From assembly GCA_947359465.1 (NCBI GenBank), contig OX375873.1:86923978-86987977 (forward strand): 64,000 nucleotides of DNA, in the 5' to 3' direction. The first letter of the stretch is position 1, and each line of letters starts with the position of its first letter. Of this stretch, positions 45,286 to 58,096 are shown in pieces. The notes below the pieces were generated by a model. That model was not told the origin of the DNA. It saw only the letters and a program-made list of their open reading frames with translations, and did no database searches. Source of the DNA: Metellina segmentata (lineage: Eukaryota; Arthropoda; Arachnida; Araneae; Tetragnathidae). A program made the translations under genes and the position numbers.

Positions 45286-45300
45286 ACGTGTGTGGAGGGA
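43830..45300 (+). pseudogene. Transposase-like pseudogene, copy B, with putative intron
   Basis: The better-preserved copy of an RNase H-fold-like protein of the kind found in many copies in invertebrate genomes. I consider it a transposase relative, possibly hAT-like, but cannot name the superfamily. In order: VTVHYDGKLLPSLDV (about 43900), LPILISFGEKEQLLTVPEL, VQIMCCDTTASN (44100-44135, candidate catalytic Asp). Then a frameshift near 44165, LACRHHVYELVLKSVFE (44195-44250), an in-frame TAA at 44424, PPGAMNPARWMAKAIYSLK (about 44520), another frameshift near 44700, and GGEGAESRF, QHQWYLSEEIAVL. A GT-AG interval of 208 bp (44897-45104) follows. Removing it joins ...LLRE to TSSKKTYLRGKK in frame, at the same point as in copy A. 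The last exon frame is damaged after 45150. Confidence 0.72.
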
Positions 45301-45364
45301 ACGTGAACAGAGCAAAGATTCACTGTTTGTTGCGCAGCGTTACTCGTCCAGAAGACCTAGTGTC

Positions 45365-45735
45365 ATGGTGAGGGTGGCAATATGATGCGAAATCCTTTGG
45401 TATTCGTTACGGGCTTTTTGACAGACCAGCGTTACGTACAAGAAATTTTACATCTAGTTACGCACCCATTCCTGAACTCCCAGGTTCACCCGCTTTTTCA
45501 ACAAGACAATCCTCGACCCATATTTATGCCGTCTCTACAGCGTGTGTGATACAACTATATCTTATCATGGCCAGCATACTCACCGGACCTGTCCCTGGTT
45601 GAGAATGTATGGGATGCCATTTTACGAGATGTCACCACTCCACCCGTAATCTGCTGGAACTACGTGACAGGGTTCACAAGCAGCATGGGATGGACTGTCG
45701 AAGGACTACATAAAGAGCCTGTATGACTCACTACT
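45365..45735 (+). pseudogene. Tc1-like transposase C-terminal remnant
   Basis: Reads GNPLVFVTGFLTDQRYVQEI, HPLFQQDNPRP (catalytic Asp 2 in QQDN) and SPDLSLVENVWDAI (catalytic Glu in the EN motif). This is the order and composition of Tc1 DD34E transposases. A stop near 45546 and frame shifts lie between. The Asp-Glu distance is 96 bp here, about three codons shorter than usual. It sits just outside the right arm of the inverted repeat and has no partner on the left side. Confidence 0.8.
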
Positions 45736-45739
45736 AAGG

Positions 45740-47354
<1,615 letters not shown>

Positions 47355-47450
47355 ACCGGCCATCCTGATGATCTTTCGTCCTCGAAAGGAACACGACAAA
47401 CCTAAAAAAAAAAAACACAAAACAGTATCTGGGAATACATTGATTCAGTA

Positions 47451-47683
47451 TTAGTTATTGAACCACGACTTCATATGGTCAGCTGCTGTCGACGTCAAGT
47501 TCGGTCCTTCATGGTTTCCAACTTTCTCAACGTCATAGCGATCATGGGGTTTCACTTTCTTCACTCGATATGGTCCTAAGAATTTCGGTCGTAATTTCAT
47601 TCCGACACCAAATTGAGTCCGCTGAATAGCAATAAGATCGCCCTCTTTGTATTGATGAGGTTTCTTCCTCTTCTTATCATACG
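47451..47683 (-). pseudogene. Gypsy integrase C-terminal end
   Basis: On the minus strand, directly after the gag stop: KKRKKPHQYKEGDLIAIQRT, KLRPKFLGPYRVKKVKPHDR, then TAADHMKSWFNN and TAA at 47451. This is the SH3-like/GPY region (GPYRV) that ends Ty3/Gypsy integrases. Only about 75 residues remain; zinc-binding and DDE parts are gone. It is out of frame with gag and follows the deletion joint at about 47684-47692. Confidence 0.82.
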
Positions 47684-48340
47684 TTATTTAAGGTCTTGGT
47701 AATTTGATACTTCCAACCCACTCGTCCATTCTTCAAAGAAATTTTTCAGATCATGAGCAAAGTCATTCCAAGTAGAAGACGCTTCTTTTCTATTCGAAAG
47801 GAAATTTTGCCTAAATTGTTCCGGATTTAATTTAAAACGTTTCAACAATAATCTCTTGACATTTTCATAGTCATTAGCCTTTTCGTCAGGCTCACGCGTG
47901 ATAAGATTAGCCAAATCCAATGGGAGTAAACCCAACAAATGTGTAACCCATTCCGTTTTTGGTATTTCGATACGACTAATCTGTCTTTCAAATAAAGTTA
48001 AATAACAGCTAATATCCTTATTCGTCTCGTAACGGTTAATCAATTTCAATAAATCGTTATTGTATAGGCTGGTAGTTTTACCATAACTGTTGCCTTGTCC
48101 GTTAGCAGTTTCGATTTCGAGTTTCCTTAATTCGAATTCGCGTTTTTCGGCTTCAATTTTCTCTTCGCGTTCAGTTCTAATAACGCTCAAGAGATTTTTT
48201 GTTATCTCCTTGTCATAATTTTCAGAATCTATTATAAGTTTCGAGCACTGCGCTACTTTGGGATTCGCTGGCACTATCAGGCCTAATTCGTCAATCAATG
48301 TCAGCAAATCCGCTTTTCGGGCCTTAGTTAAATATGCCAT
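47684..48340 (-). CDS. Ty3/Gypsy gag protein
   Basis: 218 codons, ATG at 48340. It opens with a SAP-like helix segment, MAYLTKARKADLLTLIDELG. A charged coiled-coil stretch follows (about 65-95, REEKIEAEKREFELRKLEIE). The retrotransposon gag core comes last: YETNKDISCYLTLFERQ, WVTHLLGLLPLDLANLI and NRKEASSTWNDFAHDLKNFF. Gag assembles particles around element RNA. The frame is intact but stops at the deletion joint (NYQDLK), so the C-terminal part, including any zinc knuckle, is missing. Family match by recognition; possibly still translated. Confidence 0.82.
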   Translation of the reverse strand: MAYLTKARKADLLTLIDELGLIVPANPKVAQCSKLIIDSENYDKEITKNLLSVIRTEREEKIEAEKREFELRKLEIETANGQGNSYGKTTSLYNNDLLKLINRYETNKDISCYLTLFERQISRIEIPKTEWVTHLLGLLPLDLANLITREPDEKANDYENVKRLLLKRFKLNPEQFRQNFLSNRKEASSTWNDFAHDLKNFFEEWTSGLEVSNYQDLK

Positions 48341-48694
48341 GTCATCTAGTAAAACAAAATTCTGTACTCACAGTTTCGAAAGTTCCTTCTATCCGTCTTT
48401 TCCGTCAACTCGTCTTTTGCGTCTACGCGTTTTTTCGTCTACGCGTTTTCTTTTTTGTCGTTTCAGTCTATCATCAGCACCACGTCAGGAGAAGTCATGA
48501 AAACTGTTCTTGCAGATGATTTAAAACACAAGTCCAGGTTTGCATAGGGAGTCAAAACATTCCGCCGGCCGGTTCAATCGTCACTGCTTTCGGGGTCTGC
48601 TAATCCGTTGTCGCTACCCTTAGTTGGAGCGGAAGCGCTGTTCACGCCCTCGTACGAAGGAGGAGAATCGTCGCGGTCGTCAACGGTTTTTCAC

Positions 48695-48712
48695 ATCCCG
48701 GCCGAGCCCCCA
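48695..48712 (-). promoter_or_regulatory. Primer-binding site, tRNA-Pro type
   Basis: In minus reading TGGGGGCTCGGCCGGGAT, five bases from the 5' LTR edge at 48718. It agrees at 17 of 18 positions with the classical tRNA-Pro primer site TGGGGGCTCGTCCGGGAT. It sets the element's orientation and 5' end. Confidence 0.85.
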
Positions 48713-48717
48713 TTTTT

Positions 48718-49088
48718 TGTAAGATTCGTGTTGTTCTGTTTGGTAAGGTCTATATTAAAGACTTCGAATCTTACAGCACATTGACATTTAATGAATAAAT
48801 ATCCACAATTATTATGTACAGTTGAGTTATATTTTAAAACAGTTCCGTCATTATCTGCAGCAGTCGTCTCTGCTCGGAAAAAATACGTCAGCTCTCAATG
48901 GCGTCCAGGGAAAAAAAAAGTGTATGTTCTATTAATTTTCTCGTAACTGAATACCGGAATGTGACTGGCTTCTGACAGTCTTGCCTTGCATTCCTACTAC
49001 AATGCAACTGACTCCTACCAGTCTCGTTGCTCTTATAATGAGTTCTTTCCAGACTAGTAGACAACTACCGTTGTCTAGTATTCCTACA
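48718..49088 (-). repeat. 5' LTR
   Basis: 371 bp, near-identical to 46985-47354. In minus orientation it starts TGTAGGAATACTAGACAACG and ends CGAATCTTACA. It should hold the element's promoter. The outer side joins (TA)n after ACC/ATATAT. Confidence 0.93.
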
Positions 49089-49089
49089 A

Positions 49090-49322
<233 letters not shown>

Positions 49323-49584
49323 TTGTTGCTATATGTAGCCAGTCTTAAAAAATAGTACAGGGTGTTTTTATGTAAGCGCGCCATTTTGTTTTGGAATTGC
49401 TTTTAAATACATTTAATATAATTTCTGTATACATGCTTTACTTAATTAAAGACAGTTTGTGGAATGACTTTGGTCAAATAACTGCCTCCTATCGCACAGC
49501 AAAAATACGGGCTCTTTCAACCAAATGATTTCCTCAATTAATTTCTTCGATCTTTATTTCGACATCAGAGTATACGTAATTAAT

Positions 49585-49735
49585 TGGAACAGCCATTATT
49601 GGGAATCAGAAAGACTTCAAGGTGAATTCATTAATGACCCCTTATAATCCTTGAGCAACGGTTTGGTGTGAAATTTGGAGTGGGGGACATTATTGGACCA
49701 GATGTTTCTGTGGTTCCTAATAAATATGTTTGCTG
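49585..49735 (+). pseudogene. Tc1/mariner-superfamily (DDE_3-like) fragment
   Basis: Across two frames the plus strand reads NSHYWESERLQGEF, PYNP, ATVWCEIWSGG and then DIIGPDV. This is the block between catalytic Asp 1 and Asp 2 in a group of long Tc1/mariner-like transposases (HYW..NP, VWCGI, GIIGPYFF). A CAGGGTGTTTTTATGTAAGC sequence at 49356, typical of an element end, may be its left terminus. No right end found. Confidence 0.55.
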
Positions 49736-49915
49736 TCAACTGTAAATGATATTGGGCAATGTTGGAAAATTTCTTTCTGTCTGATATTGCTTTATGATAT
49801 CGAAGAAATCTTGTGTAGTTTCAACCATAGAGTAAATATAAAAGTAGAGTAGGCAAATTAACCTTATTATGTGCCCATGATCATGCGGCCTAAACTAGTT
49901 GTAACGTGACCTTTA

Positions 49916-50306
49916 GGCCCGGTGCACACATCTGATTTTTCAACGCGCGACTCGGAAGCCCAACTATGCACACATAAGCGTACTTGGTGTACAAAAAATA
50001 TATTATGAAACAAAAAAGACGTTACTGGATACATACATTTATTGATTATTATTTATATTCCATTTATTTCTGAAAACAAAGTATTTGAGACGGAGAAGCG
50101 TGTTCGACGACCTTGCGGCGAGCCGAGTCCGAGCTGCGTCGTCGTGGAGAACTGCGGTACAAATAGCAGGCAAGTTGGACGCTCGTCACCGCAGTGGCGC
50201 CGGAAGTATATATGCACTACTCTATTGGATCTAATGTATCTCAGACCGCACTAACGTTACCGCAGCGGCACCGCACATCAAAAAATTTGATGTGTGTACC
50301 AGGCGA
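49916..50306. mobile_element. MITE-like inverted-repeat element
   Basis: The left end GGCCCGGTGCACACATCTGA and the right end, read inverted, CGCCTGGTACACACATCAAA form imperfect terminal repeats of about 30 bp. The interior is GC-richer than the surroundings (GCGGCGAGCCGAGTCCGAGC, GTTACCGCAGCGGCACCGCA). A target duplication was not identified, so the superfamily is open. Confidence 0.55.
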
Positions 50307-50309
50307 AAG

Positions 50310-51390
50310 CCTGCTTTCATCTACTGGATGAAACCCAACATTCATGATCTGATTGATCCACGAGACTGGAGACGATGCCATTCATTTATTCATCATTTGA
50401 TTGATCCACTGGTAGACTAGTTCTTCGCACTAGATTTTCGCACTTTTTCGAAGTTTATAGAAATGTGTATTCACACACTTACCCTGTCATAAGATGGTAT
50501 ATCTCCAAAATAGACGATAAGACACCAAATCGGCCAAACAAGTCAATATTTCACAGAGGAATGGTAATCATTTCGGTAACGTGACTGCTAGTCGCCATGT
50601 TGATCACTCTTTTTGAAGATCCTCTCTATATAGAAATGCTCATTCTACTTATATTTTGAGTCCATGGATTCAACAAAATGAAGGAAAGTGTGATACAGTT
50701 CGTGCAACAATGTGAGTTCTAAAGGAAGCATTTCTCGCCTGAATACTATCAAAATCTTGTGACTTTGACTCCCTTGTTACCCCTTATTCGACCTAGTCTG
50801 ATTTCGTCTTCTATAGAGCGACCTAAAGCAGCGCGTCTGCGCTAACAAGCCGGCAACGATTCAACAGTTTAAACAAAACATTCGCATAGAAATTGTACAA
50901 ATACTCCCGGAAATGAGCTGAAACACAATGTCTAGTGTAGTTGATAGAATCAATATTTGTAGCACGGAAGGGAGTGATCCTCTGGCCAATGTCACATTCC
51001 ACAAACAATGCTTTTAATTGAGTAAGCAATGTGTAAAAATACCAATTGAGAAAAGTTTTATTACAAAATAAATGATTCCCTTACATGAAAGAACATTCTA
51101 ATATGAAAAATCTGCCTTATCATTGGTAGATAACATTAGAGGGCATGCATGAGATCAATGAGAGCCACATTCCGGTGTTTCGTATATTTATTTAAAGAGC
51201 CACACCATAGTTACATAGTATTAAATACACAAATTCAAATTTAATTGATATGGTTACATATTCTACATGTTTTAAGTGCTATTTAAAGCATATAAAAATA
51301 AAATGTAACAAATAGAAAGAAATACAAAATAATTACTTCAAAATTTTAACTAAAAAAATATAATATAAAAAATGTATTAATATAAAAAAA
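50310..51390. other. Unannotated sequence
   Basis: A weak hAT-like end (GAGAGCCACATTCCGG) occurs near 51160. A matching GAGCCGCATTTGCTCACCCCTG lies near 53010, so an old hAT element may have hosted the mariner insertion. This is tentative. Confidence 0.3.
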
Positions 51391-51392
51391 TA

Positions 51393-52548
51393 TATAGCGT
51401 CATCCGGAAAGTTCTGCGGTTTTTCAAATCGAAGCGCGTTTTGTTATTTTTATTTTGCTAACACTGATAAGGATTGATTTCGATTGAAGCCAGATGTGTG
51501 AATTCGGTCTTTCCTGCTTTCATTGCATAATTTTAGCTGGTGTTATGTCATAATATTTGTTTCACTGCAGTGCTAAGAATGGAGAACCAAAAAGTTCCAT
51601 TTCCGTCATATTATGCTCTTTTATTTTAAGAAAGAAAAGAATGCTAGTCAGACTGCTCGTAAACTGTGTGCTGTATATGGACAAGTGATGTTTCTGATGG
51701 CACAGTTCGAAGGTGGTTTGATAAATTTAGGCGGGGAAATTTCAGCCTCAGAACGACCATCTTCTTTAAACGAGAACCTATGGAAAGATGCTATAGCTGA
51801 AAACCCACGTTACACAGTTCAGGAACCATCACACAGACTAAATATTCTAAAAAGTACAGTTCATCATCATCTGAAGAAGATTTCTAATGTAAGCCGCTGT
51901 AATGTATGGGTACCCCATACTTGAAACACAGAATATTCTTGCTCAAATTTCGGCATGTGATTCTTTGCTGAAACGAAATGAAGAAGCTCCTTTATTGAAA
52001 CGGCTCATTACTGGAGATGTGAAAATACAATGATGTTATAAGAAAAAGATCATTGGGTAATCCGAATGAAACTCCCATCGAGAGACCACAAAATCAAATA
52101 ATAAATTTGGGAAAAAAACAGTTCTCAAACGGCAGTATTAAAAGTATAAATCGAAACAAAGGGGCCAGAACTGACCAATCGTCGAGGTGTTGTCTTCCAG
52201 CATCGCAAAGCGCGACACCACATTTCGCTGAATGTCAGACAAAGACTTATTGAGTATGGCTGAGATGTTTTGTGTCAGTCCCCCATAGTCACCAGACCTT
52301 GCGCCTCAGATTTTCACCTCTTCAAGTCACTTCTAAATTCTTTTGTGACTGTCAAACAGCACCTCGATAACTTCTTTACAAATAAGCCTAATGATTTTTA
52401 AAAAGAATTTTCCAATTGCCAAAAAGATGTCAAAAAGTCATAGAACAAAATGGTTCTATGTGATTCCAAAATATGTTTTATATTTTAGTACTGCTTGGTT
52501 GATATATATCATAAAACAAACCTGCAGAATTTTACGGATGACCCAATA
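51393..52548 (+). mobile_element. mariner element, decayed
   Basis: The left end GTCATCCGGAAAGTTCTGCG and the right end (complement GGGTCATCCGTAAAATTCTG) are imperfect inverted repeats of about 30 bp bounded by TA-rich sequence. The length of about 1.15 kb fits mariner (about 1.3 kb) with small deletions. It contains a broken transposase on the plus strand. Confidence 0.78.
51613..52450 (+). pseudogene. mariner transposase pseudogene
   Basis: The N-terminal part is open (51613-51924): YFKKEKNASQTARKLCAVYG (first HTH), then a scrambled W-F-G-like region and SERPSSLNENLWKDAIAENP. After that come a second HTH-like NILKSTVHHHLKKI and SRCNVWVPHT, the mariner WVPHxL linker without its last residues. 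After a frame break: LLKRNEEAPLLKRLITGD near 51990-52020, the TGDE catalytic motif with a changed following residue. Later catalytic motifs are very degraded (SPDLAP-like near 52290). Non-functional. Confidence 0.75.
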
Positions 52549-52559
52549 TAACATTTAAC

Positions 52560-53295
52560 GAAGACCTTTGGTCAAATCTTTTAAATTTGGCCTAAAATTT
52601 GTCGAAGTCGTCTGCATCAATTCTGTGAGATAATGATTGGTCAAATGTGAAGAATATTTCGACTTCACAAACTTCAGTACGAAGTTCAAAGATTCACAGC
52701 AATATGTTGTACCAAAATTTGAAATTAAACATCAAGCAGCTTTCTTTAAGTGCGGACATTTTTATTCTGGCACAAGTTTCCAAAATTCGAATAAACGCGC
52801 TCGATAACAAGCACCGACATACTAGAAGGACCCATCGACGCAACCGAAGATCTACTTTCGAAGTGATTACGTACGATTTGTACACTTTATCAAACGATTC
52901 AACTTAAGACCTACTATCAAAGCGGTTAGTCAATTAAAAATATTAGTGAAGGAAGTTCAGAAATAATATAAAAAACGGATTTAAATTTTCGATGAGATCC
53001 GCACTGAATTCAACGAAGAGCCGCATTTGCTCACCCCTGTTATATAATCTTGGTTATAATGAATAAACTTATGGGGTTTTCTTCCAGCACGAATAACTTG
53101 ATTAGGGAAAATCAAAGGAATAACTTCCAGAATCGTAAACTCCTTGTTACAACCCGAGTTTCCCTTTTTTTTTTGCTACCACAAAGCGTTGACTGTCTTC
53201 TCCTCTTCATCACTTCCACCAACAAAACTTTATAAATGCAACAATAGTTTTTCAAACATTTATAATACAGAAATGCGTTGTATAGTTTTTCTGTA
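52560..53295. other. Unannotated sequence
   Basis: May be the right half of the old hAT element suggested near 51160, because GAGCCGCATTTGCTCACCCCTG near 53010 resembles a hAT end. Internal frames were not recognised. Confidence 0.3.
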
Positions 53296-53299
53296 ATCT

Positions 53300-53580
53300 C
53301 CAAATTTCTTAGGGGTTGCGAGTTCGAAACCAACCAAAGACCGTCGTGTTCAAAGGCGGCTGGTGCACGTTAAATCTCTCTTGTCCTCAAATGTCTTCAT
53401 GTTGGCGTGGTATGGAACTTTTGAGAGTAGGGTGCCAGCTCAGATGTAACCTCGTCATCTGACAGTGGTTCAAAATTACGAGGCATTGTACTCGGATCTC
53501 TTTCCATTCGAGATTGATCCTGGACAGTCACCAATAGACTGTTGTATTGTTCCAGAGCGCTCCAGAGTAACAGTTAGAAC
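53300..53580 (+). repeat. SINE-2 copy, variant head
   Basis: GGGTTGCGAGTTCGAAACC as box B (53315 region), then the GACCGTCGTGTTCAAAGGCG junction seen in the 13.2-kb copy. The standard body follows: GGTGCCAGCTCAGATGT, CTCGTCATCTGACAGTGG, ATTACGAGGCATTGTACTCG, CACCAATAGACTG. Box A region is not clear. Confidence 0.75.
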
Positions 53581-54029
53581 TGAAAATCTAGTTGCCACTT
53601 AGATGCAATAAATTTCAAATGCGTGGATGATTTCAAGTGTGTTTGGTAATGTAAGTAGATATAAACAGATGAAACCCTTAGTCAAACAGATAGTAAAAGT
53701 ATAAAAATTTAGAAAATAAAACGACTAATAAAGATTAAAACCAATGAAAAATTGTCAATTGCCACTTCGGTGGAACAATCTGTTCGGAAGATCGGATGTC
53801 CATCATCATCATCCCAACTGTATTAATTCCGCACCGATGATGGCACAAGATTTATTTTGTTACTTCTGTCCGAATGGTGGATATCGTCTTGCTCCGCCGA
53901 AATGGCCATTTTCCATAGGTTTTTAATCTTTATTAGTTATTAGATTAGTTATTGACAATTTGTTTATAAGGATTGGATTGAAAAAGAAGTTTGAAAAAAG
54001 AACGGTCGAATCCTACTAAAGTTCGTGGG

Positions 54030-54265
54030 GTACAAAGAGGGCTGATGCACGTTAAATCTGTCGTGGCCTCAATTGTCCTCACGTTGGCGTGGTGTCGAAG
54101 TTTCGGGAGTGAGGTGCCAGCTCAGGTGTGACCTCATCATCTAACCGTGGTTCAGATTTACGTGGTATTGTCTTCAGATCTTTCACTTTGGTTTTGGTCC
54201 CGAAATGTCGCCATTAGCCCGTTGTGTTGATCCATTTTAAACGTTAATTAAATACCTACTGGCTA
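54030..54265 (+). repeat. SINE-2 copy, head decayed
   Basis: Contains GCACGTTAAATCTGTCGTGG, CCTCACGTTGGCGTGGTG, GTGCCAGCTCAGGTGTGACC, CATCATCTAACCGTGG and the tail GCCCGTTGTGTTGATCC with ACGTTAATTAAATACC. Confidence 0.78.
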
Positions 54266-54269
54266 AATT

Positions 54270-55045
54270 TCTTAGATTTCCAGTTGCAAAAAATTAATGA
54301 AACCGAATTTTAAAAATAGGAACTATTGAATACAGATTTTCTTAACGACTTTTTTCCCAAAACAAAGAATGTTGAAAATTGATGTCTCTGAATTTAAATT
54401 TATTCACTCATGTGTCTTTTGCATTTGACAAGTGGCAACGTTATATTTACGAGAGATCATTTTCGTTTGAAGGAAATAAATAGATACGGAACATTATAAG
54501 GAAAGCTAGCACATCTGCGTCATTTGAAGTAAACTTCAAATGTATGCGTGAAATAAAATAAATTAAACAAATAAAAACGATTAATTCAAAAGACTAATCA
54601 TGTAGAAGCAGCAATTGTGTGAATATTTGTAATGCTAGATGTAAAGCCCGTTGAGACAAGAATACTACAGGTTCTCGAAATTCATTATTGCTATTCAAGC
54701 GTTTATTATCTTTTGCGGAGAAATTGTAAATAATGGTTGTGCATTGAAACCCTTGCTACGCCTCATTGTTCATGCATAGAAATACAAAATACGCAAGTAT
54801 TTGCAGGATGATAATCCTCCCTGAATAAAAGACGTGGGCCCCCTTTCCGCGTGTTACCCCAGGTTTGCTTTGTATTATTTGTTGCTTTTTGTTGAGGTTT
54901 TGTGCGACGTGTTCTAGCATTTATCGATCAAGTCAGAGACATCGGAAAACTTACTTATGCGCCAGGGACCCCATATAGTCGATGCTGTCGGTGCCATTGC
55001 AACGGGGCCCGTGTGTCGGGGGCCCCTAAAAGGGGAATAAATGCA
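54270..55045. other. Unannotated sequence
   Basis: No recognised gene or repeat except a GC-richer patch at 54990-55040. Confidence 0.35.
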
Positions 55046-55049
55046 ATTT

Positions 55050-55330
55050 AAAAAAAATTCAGAAAACTAGCGACGATGTTGAAAATAACTTTTTTACGTG
55101 TCAAATTGAAATGTAAAAATCCTTAAAATGTAATATCCTCCATTATGAAACCAAGAAAAATGTAAAATAATTTATTCATGATTGTTTTTCAAGAACACTT
55201 ATACTTTTCTAAAAAAATTATTAAAGTTTTAATTTTATTTTAATCATTTGCTTTGATTTTTAATTTGAATTGTAGAATTGGACGTATACAAATAACATTT
55301 TGATTTTTCGGATAGTAAAACTCTATGTAA
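55050..55330 (+). repeat. Dispersed repeat X, copy 2
   Basis: Aligns with 20480-20760 in order and orientation. Blocks: GCGACGATGTTGAAAATAAC, ATGAAACCAAGAAAAATGTA, TTTGATTTTTAATTTGAATT, ATTTTGATTTTTCGG. Copy 2 has an extra segment near 55105-55130. Confidence 0.6.
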
Positions 55331-55867
55331 CTAGTAACAATGTTTATAAACCAAATGTTTATTTTTGTCAATTTAGCACTTTTTTTTACCTAAGTGTCTT
55401 GTTTCTTATATGGTATAACGTATATGTCACTCTTACAAACCTATATGGAGTATGTTTTGGGATTAAACTATGGATAATGCTTCAAAAAATATTCAACATG
55501 TCTCTGTTCAAACATAAACAGTGTAAAAGGGGCATGGGTGACGAAGAGGAGTGGCCCGTCATTTCATCTGACCTGGTAAAAGTGATACGGGTGAGGGATC
55601 CTTAAAGCTGGCCTTGGGGTAAAACTCGCTGTGATGTCATGGCCCGAAAAGACGCTTGCAAAAGGAGTGTTGATTTGCGAAGCAAACCAAATGGGATTGC
55701 GTAGCAATCACCGGGAATTGGTGAGCGTAAACGTTTTACAAGGTAGTTTGTTTGTTGCATTGTGTGTGATAAGATTTGAGAAAAATAAAAACAATGGACA
55801 CCAAAGAATTCGGGTAAATTTACTATTCAGTTTCAAAAGTATAACGGCATATTAAAGTGTTAGTCGA

Positions 55868-57055
55868 CATACAGTGCTTCAAAAGACCATCTTCACATCC
55901 GCACCATACAGTTCTTTAAAAGACAATCTTCATATCTGCAGCATTCAGTGCTTCAAAAGATGATCTTCATATCTGCTCCACACAGTACTTCAAAAGACCA
56001 TCTTTATATCTGCACCATACAGTTCTTTAAAAGACCATCTTTATATCGGCAGCATTCAGTGCTTCAAAAGACCATCTTAATATCTGCCCCATACCGTACT
56101 TCAAAAGACCATCTTCATATCTGCACCATACAGTTCTTTAAAAGACCATCTTCATATCTGCAGCATTCAGTGCTTCAAAAGACCATCTTCATATCTGCAC
56201 CATACAGTTCTTTAAAAGACCATCTTCATATCGGCAGCATTCAGTGCTTCAAAAGACCATCTTCATGTCTGCCCCATACCGTACTTTAAAAGACCATCTT
56301 CATATCGGCAGCATTCAGTGCTTCAAAAGACCATCTTCATGTCTGCCCCATACCGTACTTTAAAAGACCATCTTCATATCTGCATCATACAGTTCTTTAA
56401 AAGACCATCTTCATATCTGCAGCATTCAGTGCTTCAAAAGACCATCTTCATATCTGCACCATACAGTTCTTTAAAAGACCATCTTCATATCGGCAGCATT
56501 CAGTGCTTCAAAAGACCATCTTCATGTCTGCCCCATACCGTACTTTAAAAGACCATCTTCATATCGGCAGCATTCAGTGCTTCAAAAGACCATCTTCATG
56601 TCTGCCCCATACCGTACTTTAAAAGACCATCTTCATATCTGCATCATACAGTTCTTTAAAAGACCATCTTCATATCTGCAGCATTCAGTGCTTCAAAAGA
56701 CCATCTTCATATCTGCACCATACAGTTCTTTAAAAGACCATCTTCATATCGGCAGCATTCAGTGCTTCAAAAGACCATCTTCATGTCTGCCCCATACCGT
56801 ACTTTAAAAGACCATCTTCATATCGGCAGCATTCAGTGCTTCAAAAGACCATCTTCATGTCTGCCCCATACCGTACTTTAAAAGACCATCTTCATATCGG
56901 CAGCATTCAGTGCTTCAAAAGACCATCTTCATGTCTGCCCCATACCGTACTTTAAAAGACCATCTTCATATCTGCATCATACAGTTCTTTAAAAGACCAT
57001 CTTCATATCTGCAGCATTCAGTGCGTCAAACGACCATTTCCATATATGCACCATA
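55868..57055. repeat. 37-bp minisatellite with 259-bp higher-order repeat
   Basis: About 32 tandem units of 37 bp, in two alternating types: CAGTGCTTCAAAAGACC-ATCTTCATATCTGCACCATA and CAGTTCTTTAAAAGACC-ATCTTCATATCTGCAGCATT (hyphens added). The units form 74-bp dimers, and from 56060 onward a 7-unit block (259 bp) is repeated. Identical 76-codon frames start at 56318, 56577 and 56910, offset by 259 and 333 bp (7 and 9 units). Frames stay open only because the unit lacks stops in some phases; 37 is not divisible by three, so this is not a coding repeat. The last units (57000 onward) are more diverged. Confidence 0.93.
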
Positions 57056-57059
57056 CAGA

Positions 57060-58070
57060 GTTGCACAAAGACGTATCGAAATTAGGATGTTTTCAACTAC
57101 AAGGCTTTTCCAATCCAGTTACTCATGTTTCCACTATCATTAAGTCATTGCTTAGCCCTAGATAGGCAGGCAGTTGTATAAGACACAACATTCTTAGAAA
57201 GGAAAAAGTCATCATCAAAACCAACCTGGCAATCACTACGGATTTCGTATCCCGCGATATTACATGGTTAAAGTTAACCCTGGCTTTTGCATAATTTACC
57301 TTGTCGACAAAAATAGTTAGCACCAAGTGTATGCCGTACACTTTCTTATTGCCACATATATTCTGATGGATACAGTAGTTGTTGCTATTTTTAAAATCAG
57401 CTCCAGTTTTCTAAAAGCTATGCATGTGGAACTATTTTCTCCTAGGGATTGAAATTACATGTACGCTTTCAGAATTTCAGATGAGAACTGAAAATGTGTT
57501 CTGCTTGTATGAGATTCTGAAGCATTCACCAAGTGAAACTATTCTAAAATTCAGAATTCTTTCATCAAAGCTGCTGGTAAGACTTTCAACATCATGAAAA
57601 GTGTAAATACGAGTGAAAAAATATCTAGTCTGATTTTTTCTTAGAAGGCAGCATTCACTATAGAATTTGAAAAACGTTCGCTTAAAATGAAATTCAATGT
57701 GAAAAAATACAAAAATGAGTGTTATCAATCTTGTCATTTTGAAAGGAGAGTAGAACATACTATTATCATGTAAATAGAAACAAAACCTATTTTTCCACTT
57801 ACATGTAGCATGACAATGCCATAGAAACGAAAATGTATTTTATGCTACTCTTGCAAATGTAAGCCGAAAAGTAATGTAACATACTTTAAATTGTAACAGA
57901 TACAATTTTATAGAATCATTTCAATGTCGCATGTGGGGTCTCTCTTTTCGAATTGTGCTGATATGGATGAGATAAAGAACAAGTCTGATCTTTTTGCTAT
58001 TTTTCGTGACTTTTCTGACTAATGTAACTTTTAAAATCCAAGACTATTAGTTACTTTAACTTAAATTGCT
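57060..58070. other. Unannotated sequence
   Basis: No recognised gene or repeat. Confidence 0.35.
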
Positions 58071-58075
58071 ATTTT

Positions 58076-58096
58076 TCTCTCTCTCTCTCTCTCTCG
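58076..58096. repeat. (TC)n microsatellite
   Basis: About ten TC units between two nearly repeated segments (TTGCTATTTTT, AAAACCAAGGCTATTAGTTACTT-like on both sides). Confidence 0.9.

Noticed and set aside
47684..48340. 218-codon minus-strand frame as a possible host gene
   Set aside because: It lies between matching LTRs next to a primer-binding site and has gag features, so it belongs to the Gypsy element.
51120..53040. An old hAT element hosting the mariner insertion
   Set aside because: End-like words occur on both sides (near 51160 and 53010), but no target duplication or readable transposase was found, so it is mentioned only as a possibility.
55948..57143. Several repeated 76-113 codon frames that look like a repeat protein
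   Set aside because: They are translations of the 37-bp minisatellite. The unit length is not divisible by three and the frames start wherever an ATG occurs.
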